This document shows, one piece after another, positions 21,791 through 25,569 of a stretch of 25,569 nt of DNA. The DNA is from an uncultured Eubacterium sp. (GTDB taxonomy: Bacteria > Bacillota > Clostridia > Lachnospirales > Lachnospiraceae). Positions within the stretch are counted from its first letter, which is position 1. Each line of letters opens with the position of its first letter. The position numbers were made by a program, and so were the translations under genes. The stretch lies in contig CAJUFM010000041.1 in the NCBI GenBank assembly GCA_910585745.1, positions 1-25,569 of the forward strand, written 5' to 3'. Under the pieces are notes generated by a model. The model was not told where the DNA came from, searched no databases, and was given only the letters and a program-made list of their open reading frames with translations.

Positions 21791-24151
21791 ATGAATACAA
21801 AAAGAAAACTTTTATCCATTGTGTTGTTGCTGACTCTCATTGTTGATCCGCTGATGCCCTGGAGGCAGTCAAATGCTCTGGAGGGGGGTGTTCAGCAGAC
21901 TTTAACGATAGCCAGTACTGATATGTATAATGAGTTGAAAGACTGCCTTGCACCAAACATACTTAATAATCAGGGCGCATTGGTCGACAGTGATGATGAA
22001 AAACAGACCATTACGCTGAAGCCGGAGAAGATCAAATTGATCAATCTAAAGGGAGTGGATATGACACAAAGTGATTCCCGGGATCATCTTGAAACGCTGC
22101 TCCGTGGCTGTACGAAATTGGGAACTCTACGCCTGCAGGACTGTAATCTCACCGGGGTTGATCTTTCCATTCTTAATCACAGAGAAAGTCTGACGGGCCT
22201 GTATCTTGTCAAGGACAGCCTTGACAAGATTCCCGATCTGACATTGGAAAATTTAAAATCTTTGAATCTTTCGAAAAATGATCTGTCTGCCGAGGGCGCC
22301 TGTGATAACCTTACCAGAGATAAACTGCCGAATCTGACTCTCCTGTGGATGGATGACTGCGGCATATCAGATCCTGGTTTTATAAAGAATGTGGGGGAAC
22401 TGAGTGACCTGTCATTGGGAGATAACAAACTAACGGATGAATCTTTGGCGGTATTGCTTGATATGGGGAAGGAGAATCTATCCGGTCTGCAGAACCTTAA
22501 TCTTGGAATAAAGGTTCATCATATTGATGGAATCGGCATTTTAAATCGAAACAGCCGGAATATTTTTACAGACCCTGCAAAGCTGGCATTGATCCCGGAA
22601 CGTTTTCCGATGCTGGCTTCCCTGGATCTATCCTCTCTTAGGATTAATTCCCTACAGGAATTTGCCAATGTAAGGGATGACATCAGTATTGATTTCACTA
22701 TGAATAAAATCTGTGATTTTACAGGTCTTGAAGGGAAGACAAAGTTTATTTTAAACCGGCAGGATATTTCTGTTTCGGGTAATTTTGCTGCGGGACGGGA
22801 AAGTGAACTCCCGGAATTGGTTAAAAGAGTTCTGGATGAGAACGATGTACTGAAGGGAGGATTGGGTTATGAAAACTGTAGTCTGTCTGATGACGGAACA
22901 AAACTTTTGATCCAGCCAGATGTAACAATGGCATATGTAACGGTGCAGAGTGGAAAGCTCGCAGATTCAAAAATCCGGTTTTTGTTGAAGAAGATCCCGT
23001 CTTATACCATTCCTCAAAATCTAACAGCAGCTGTAGGGAATACCCTTGCTGACGTTCTACTGCCGGAAGGGTTTACATGGGAGGAGCCTTCATTGGATGT
23101 GGGGACAGCAGGCCCCCATACGTTTAAGGCGGTCTACACTCCACAGGACACGGATAAGTATGTGGTTGTGGAGGATATTGATATCCTGGTAACCGTTGAG
23201 GGGGATGTAACGGAACCGACAGAGCCAACACCATCTCCAGAGCCAGAACCTACCGCCGAACCGTTGCCTACAGAAGTGCCAGCGCCGACCAAAACTCCGA
23301 CACCGACCGCAGAACCAGCACCGACACCGGCTGTTAGTCCGACGCCAACATCAGAACCAGCGCCGACACCCACTGTGGAACCAACACCGATGCCGACACC
23401 TGTTGTAAGTCCGACGCCAACATCAGAACCAGCGCCGACACCCACTGCAAAACCAACGCCGGCAGCTGTGCCTACACCGCCTGTGGATCAGATACAATCG
23501 GTACAGCCAACGCCGCCAAGGGGGCTGACAGAGCAGGAAAAGAAGGAACAGAAAAAAAGGGAGATGGCGCTAAACGCCAAGCTGAAGGTTAGTCAGAGAG
23601 GCAAAAAAATCAAAATTTCCTGGGGAAAGGTGCCCGGTGCAGATGGATATGATGTCTATGTGCAGTATTGTTCCAAGGATTTTGGCGCAGAATCCATCAC
23701 ATCCGTAAAGAATGGTAAGACCACAAAATTGACGGTAACAAAGGTCAATGGCAAAAAACTGGATCTGAAAAAGGTATTTAAAGTTTATGTGCTTGCTTTC
23801 AAACAGGAAGAAGGAAAAAACGTAACACTTGCTAAAACCATAACCGCCCATGTCGTGGGCAGTAAGAACACAAAGTATACAAATGTGAAAGCGGTTAAGG
23901 TAAAGAAAAGTTCTTTTAATCTAAAGAAAGGCGGGACAGCAGCGATCAAGGCAGGGACTGTAATGGTCAGCAGGAACAAAAAGAAGCTTTCAGATGAACA
24001 TGCGAAGGAATTTCGTTATGCAACAACCAATAATAGGATTGCTGTGGTGTCCAAAAAAGGAAAAATTAAAGCAGTAGGAAAAGGTTCCTGCAGTATATAT
24101 GTTTATGCCAGAAATGGATATGCAAAAAGAATCAAAGTAAAAGTGAAGTAA
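21791..24151 (+). CDS. Secreted surface protein: leucine-rich repeats, Pro/Thr linker, Fn3-like and Big_2-like domains
   Basis: This 786-residue protein opens with a signal peptide (MNTKRKLLSIVLLLTLIVDP, cleavage near 30). Leucine-rich repeats span about 110-290 (LRLQDCNLTGVDLS and LKSLNLSKNDLSAEG are clear units). An Ig-like module (about 404-470) precedes a Pro/Thr/Ala/Glu-rich linker (about 470-577) of PTPTSEPAP-type repeats, then a fibronectin-III-like domain (about 597-690, KISWGKVPGADGYDVYV) and a Big_2-like C-terminal domain (about 697-786). No LPxTG motif or C-terminal membrane anchor is present, so it is secreted or held non-covalently. ATG 21791 has AAGGGAG upstream. Adhesion or polymer binding is likely but unproven. 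Confidence 0.8.
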   Translation: MNTKRKLLSIVLLLTLIVDPLMPWRQSNALEGGVQQTLTIASTDMYNELKDCLAPNILNNQGALVDSDDEKQTITLKPEKIKLINLKGVDMTQSDSRDHLETLLRGCTKLGTLRLQDCNLTGVDLSILNHRESLTGLYLVKDSLDKIPDLTLENLKSLNLSKNDLSAEGACDNLTRDKLPNLTLLWMDDCGISDPGFIKNVGELSDLSLGDNKLTDESLAVLLDMGKENLSGLQNLNLGIKVHHIDGIGILNRNSRNIFTDPAKLALIPERFPMLASLDLSSLRINSLQEFANVRDDISIDFTMNKICDFTGLEGKTKFILNRQDISVSGNFAAGRESELPELVKRVLDENDVLKGGLGYENCSLSDDGTKLLIQPDVTMAYVTVQSGKLADSKIRFLLKKIPSYTIPQNLTAAVGNTLADVLLPEGFTWEEPSLDVGTAGPHTFKAVYTPQDTDKYVVVEDIDILVTVEGDVTEPTEPTPSPEPEPTAEPLPTEVPAPTKTPTPTAEPAPTPAVSPTPTSEPAPTPTVEPTPMPTPVVSPTPTSEPAPTPTAKPTPAAVPTPPVDQIQSVQPTPPRGLTEQEKKEQKKREMALNAKLKVSQRGKKIKISWGKVPGADGYDVYVQYCSKDFGAESITSVKNGKTTKLTVTKVNGKKLDLKKVFKVYVLAFKQEEGKNVTLAKTITAHVVGSKNTKYTNVKAVKVKKSSFNLKKGGTAAIKAGTVMVSRNKKKLSDEHAKEFRYATTNNRIAVVSKKGKIKAVGKGSCSIYVYARNGYAKRIKVKVK
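23336..23447 (+). repeat. Exact 40-base direct repeat in the Pro-rich linker
   Basis: The same 40 bases occur at 23336-23375 and 23408-23447, 72 bases apart (24 codons), within the linker of the surface protein. Shorter degenerate copies of the Pro-Thr-Pro unit flank them. Because the period is a multiple of three, slippage or recombination would lengthen or shorten the linker in frame. Confidence 0.85.
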
Positions 24152-24195
24152 GTACTGGGGACTCAGACCTGACGCAGAGGAGGGAGAAAAAAGCA

Positions 24196-24568
24196 ATGGT
24201 TTATTATGACGATGGTAAGATATTGGCTCGTAATATGCAGCAGGGAGATGCGCAGATCATAACAGAAGAAGAAATCGCACCAGGGATGTGCAGAGCTTAT
24301 TGATCTTGGTGTTTTAGAGAAATACCACAGGAATGACATCGGCGGTAAGCTGATGGATGTCGCTGAGCAGATTGCTGCCGAACATTCCCGGGTGATCTGT
24401 CTTGGAGCTGGTTTACATAGTGGATATGGAAGTGCCCAGAGAATGTATGTGAAGCGGGGATATCTTCCCGACGGCAGCGGTGTCTGGTATGGTGGTCAGG
24501 TTTGCGAGCAGTATGCGCCTTGTTGTAATGACGACGATCTGGTATTGTATATGTCAAAAGAGTTGTAG
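24196..24568 (+). pseudogene. Decayed GNAT acetyltransferase
   Basis: ATG 24196, after AGGAGGGAG, opens a frame reading ARNMQQGDAQIITEEEIA, the start of a common Lachnospiraceae GNAT, but stops at 24301-24303. From about 24293 another frame gives LIDLGVLEKYHRNDIGGKLMDVAEQ, the acetyl-CoA-binding half, then HSGYGSAQRMYVKRGYLPDG and CCNDDDLVLYMSKEL to the stop at 24566-24568. By comparison with such proteins the segment between the two halves (roughly 50 residues) is missing and the frame is shifted. The second half retains normal motifs, so the deletion looks recent. Confidence 0.75.
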
Positions 24569-24619
24569 AAGAAAGACAACATCGAGTTGGTTTAAGATTA
24601 TTAGAGGAGGTAAAAGACT

Positions 24620-25162
24620 ATGAAAAAGAAGTATGCATGGATTCCTGTCATATTATCCTTTATGGCAGTTTTATTGTTTTCCCATGCAACAGCCTGTGCT
24701 AAAGTGGGAACAAATGGATTGAATAAGTCGAAGCTGACTGTAAAGGCAGGTAAGACAAAAGTTTTAAAAATGAAAGGAATCAAGAAAAAAGTTTTCTGGA
24801 AGTCCTCAAATAAAAAAGTGGCGTCTGTATCAGCAGATGGTGTTGTTTCCGGGATTGCCAGGGGGACGGCTGTGGTTACAGCCAGTTATGGAAAAAGATG
24901 TGTAAAATGTAAGGTTACGGTTATTGGGAAAAACGATTACTCTCCCATATTGACAGAGAAAGTAATCCGTAAAGCTCTTTCGGTACCCCGTCAGGCGAAG
25001 GTCACGATCAAATATGGAAAAAAATTTTATAAACGGTCTTTTGAGGCGACGCTGGTTCCGGTGGATGTATTGGAAGATGGTAAAGAAGTTGCAGGGGCGA
25101 GTTTTTTTGTAAAAGATGGGGAGCTGGGCTGCAATGTCTTAAACTATGGGCATTATGAATGA
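24620..25162 (+). CDS. Small secreted Big_2 (bacterial Ig-like) protein
   Basis: This 180-residue protein has a signal peptide (MKKKYAWIPVILSFMAVLLF, cleavage probably near ATACA, residues 23-27) and one Big_2 domain (about 34-104) with WKSSNKKVASVSADGVVSGI and GTAVVTASYG, the usual signature. A basic C-terminal region (105-180) has no known motif. ATG 24620 follows GAGGAGG at 24604-24610. It resembles the C-terminal domain of the LRR protein upstream, so the two may share a binding partner or origin. No wall anchor is seen. Confidence 0.75.
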   Translation: MKKKYAWIPVILSFMAVLLFSHATACAKVGTNGLNKSKLTVKAGKTKVLKMKGIKKKVFWKSSNKKVASVSADGVVSGIARGTAVVTASYGKRCVKCKVTVIGKNDYSPILTEKVIRKALSVPRQAKVTIKYGKKFYKRSFEATLVPVDVLEDGKEVAGASFFVKDGELGCNVLNYGHYE

Positions 25163-25203
25163 GAGCTGAGGTACACTAAGATCAGGAATCGCGGTGAAGC
25201 AGA

Positions 25204-25521
25204 GTGGACTATGATATACTAAGTCAGAAAAAAGAAGGTCTGGATGTGATTCGGAAACAATTATCCAAAGAGGAACTGGCAAGTTTTGATAAAAATTTTG
25301 AAGTTGAGTATGATCATAACTCTATTGCTATTGAAGGCAATACATTGAGTCTGATTCAGATGAAAGCAGTTCTGGAAGATGGTATTTCATTGGTGGGAAA
25401 ACACTTTGACTGGTGGAATTTATTGCAGGGTGGAAGTTCATATTTTCCGGAGCAGGACATAAACCACCTGGAGCTGGCGAGGTGGTACAGTTCGTCAGAA
25501 AAAATGAGAAATGGAGGATAG
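25204..25521 (+). pseudogene. Truncated Fic-family protein, N-terminal part only
   Basis: The first 60 or so residues match the N-terminal helical region of Fic proteins, which AMPylate or otherwise modify targets: SFDKNFEVEYDHNSIAIEGN followed by TLSLIQMKAVLEDGIS. After GISLVGK the similarity stops, the remaining 38 residues (HFDWWNLLQGGSSYF and onward) are unrelated, and the catalytic HPFxxGNGR motif is absent. The gene is therefore cut, with a junction near 25397-25400. The start is GTG 25204; no good ribosome-binding site precedes it. The window ends 48 bases after the stop, with nothing recognisable in between. Confidence 0.65.
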
Positions 25522-25569
25522 TGTGAAAGAAAGTAGAGGAAAACCATAAATTGGCGCACTTGAATAAGC

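Noticed and set aside
23134..23445. Minus-strand frame with Val-Gly repeats
   Set aside because: It is the complement of the Pro/Thr-coding linker; its repetitiveness is inherited from that linker.
23220..23520. CRISPR-like array
   Set aside because: Repeats are coding, of irregular length and without unique spacers of constant size; the period is a codon multiple.

Overview
The window looks like a chromosomal segment from a Lachnospiraceae-type gut Firmicute (Clostridium cluster XIVa). The reasons are the gene families (DUF5685, DUF6033, a Gly-rich J-domain protein, a small LeuC/LeuD pair with a LysR regulator, and Big_2/LRR surface proteins with a Pro/Thr linker), strong AGGAGG-like ribosome-binding sites, and moderate GC. 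This placement is inference from protein resemblance; no species can be named.

Layout. (1) 1-9107 is an AT-richer accessory stretch. It is a same-strand string of small, loosely related enzymes: an adenosine-deaminase-like amidohydrolase, an AAC(6')-type acetyltransferase, a GNAT fused to a decayed nucleoside phosphorylase, an unrecognised 377-residue protein, an MBL-fold hydrolase, a P-loop kinase overlapping a metallophosphoesterase, a frameshifted gpsA, two flavin-reductase-like proteins around a NudC-like Nudix hydrolase, a GNAT remnant and an ABC-permease remnant. (2) 9078-17887 looks like conserved core: a minus-strand YprB-like nuclease, then a plus-strand run of cardiolipin synthase (broken by one amber codon), ruvA, ruvB, a small membrane protein and a CDF metal transporter. 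After a 132-base gap comes a tightly packed set of zinc-ribbon membrane protein, DUF5685 protein, J-domain protein with a Cys-rich tail, multi-pass membrane protein and YqeY. (3) 17964-21710 holds a DUF6033 protein, a divergent LysR regulator, leuC and leuD (isopropylmalate isomerase), and a clear intrinsic terminator. (4) 21711-25569 is a surface or secretion module: an LRR/Pro-rich/Ig-like secreted protein, a decayed GNAT, a small secreted Big_2 protein and a truncated Fic-family gene.

Two themes stand out. First, broken genes are unusually dense. Seven loci show in-frame stops, frameshifts or internal deletions (nucleoside phosphorylase, gpsA, two GNATs, ABC permease, cardiolipin synthase, Fic), while reading frames beside them, such as ruvAB and leuCD, are intact. 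Second, the 14971-17434 operon (zinc ribbon with membrane anchor, DUF5685, J-domain/Gly-rich/Cys-tail protein, integral membrane protein) is the best candidate for a poorly described multi-gene system. Its members overlap or nearly touch, and two have cysteine motifs that suggest metal binding or disulfide chemistry. DUF5685 also carries Asp-rich motifs that recall isoprenoid synthases.

Regulatory reading. Good promoter matches precede the YprB-like gene (minus strand), the LysR gene (minus strand), leuC and, more weakly, cls, the LRR protein and the first gene. A dyad with LysR-box geometry sits about 65 bases upstream of the predicted leuC transcription start. All functional calls come from reading motifs by eye; no database search was run.
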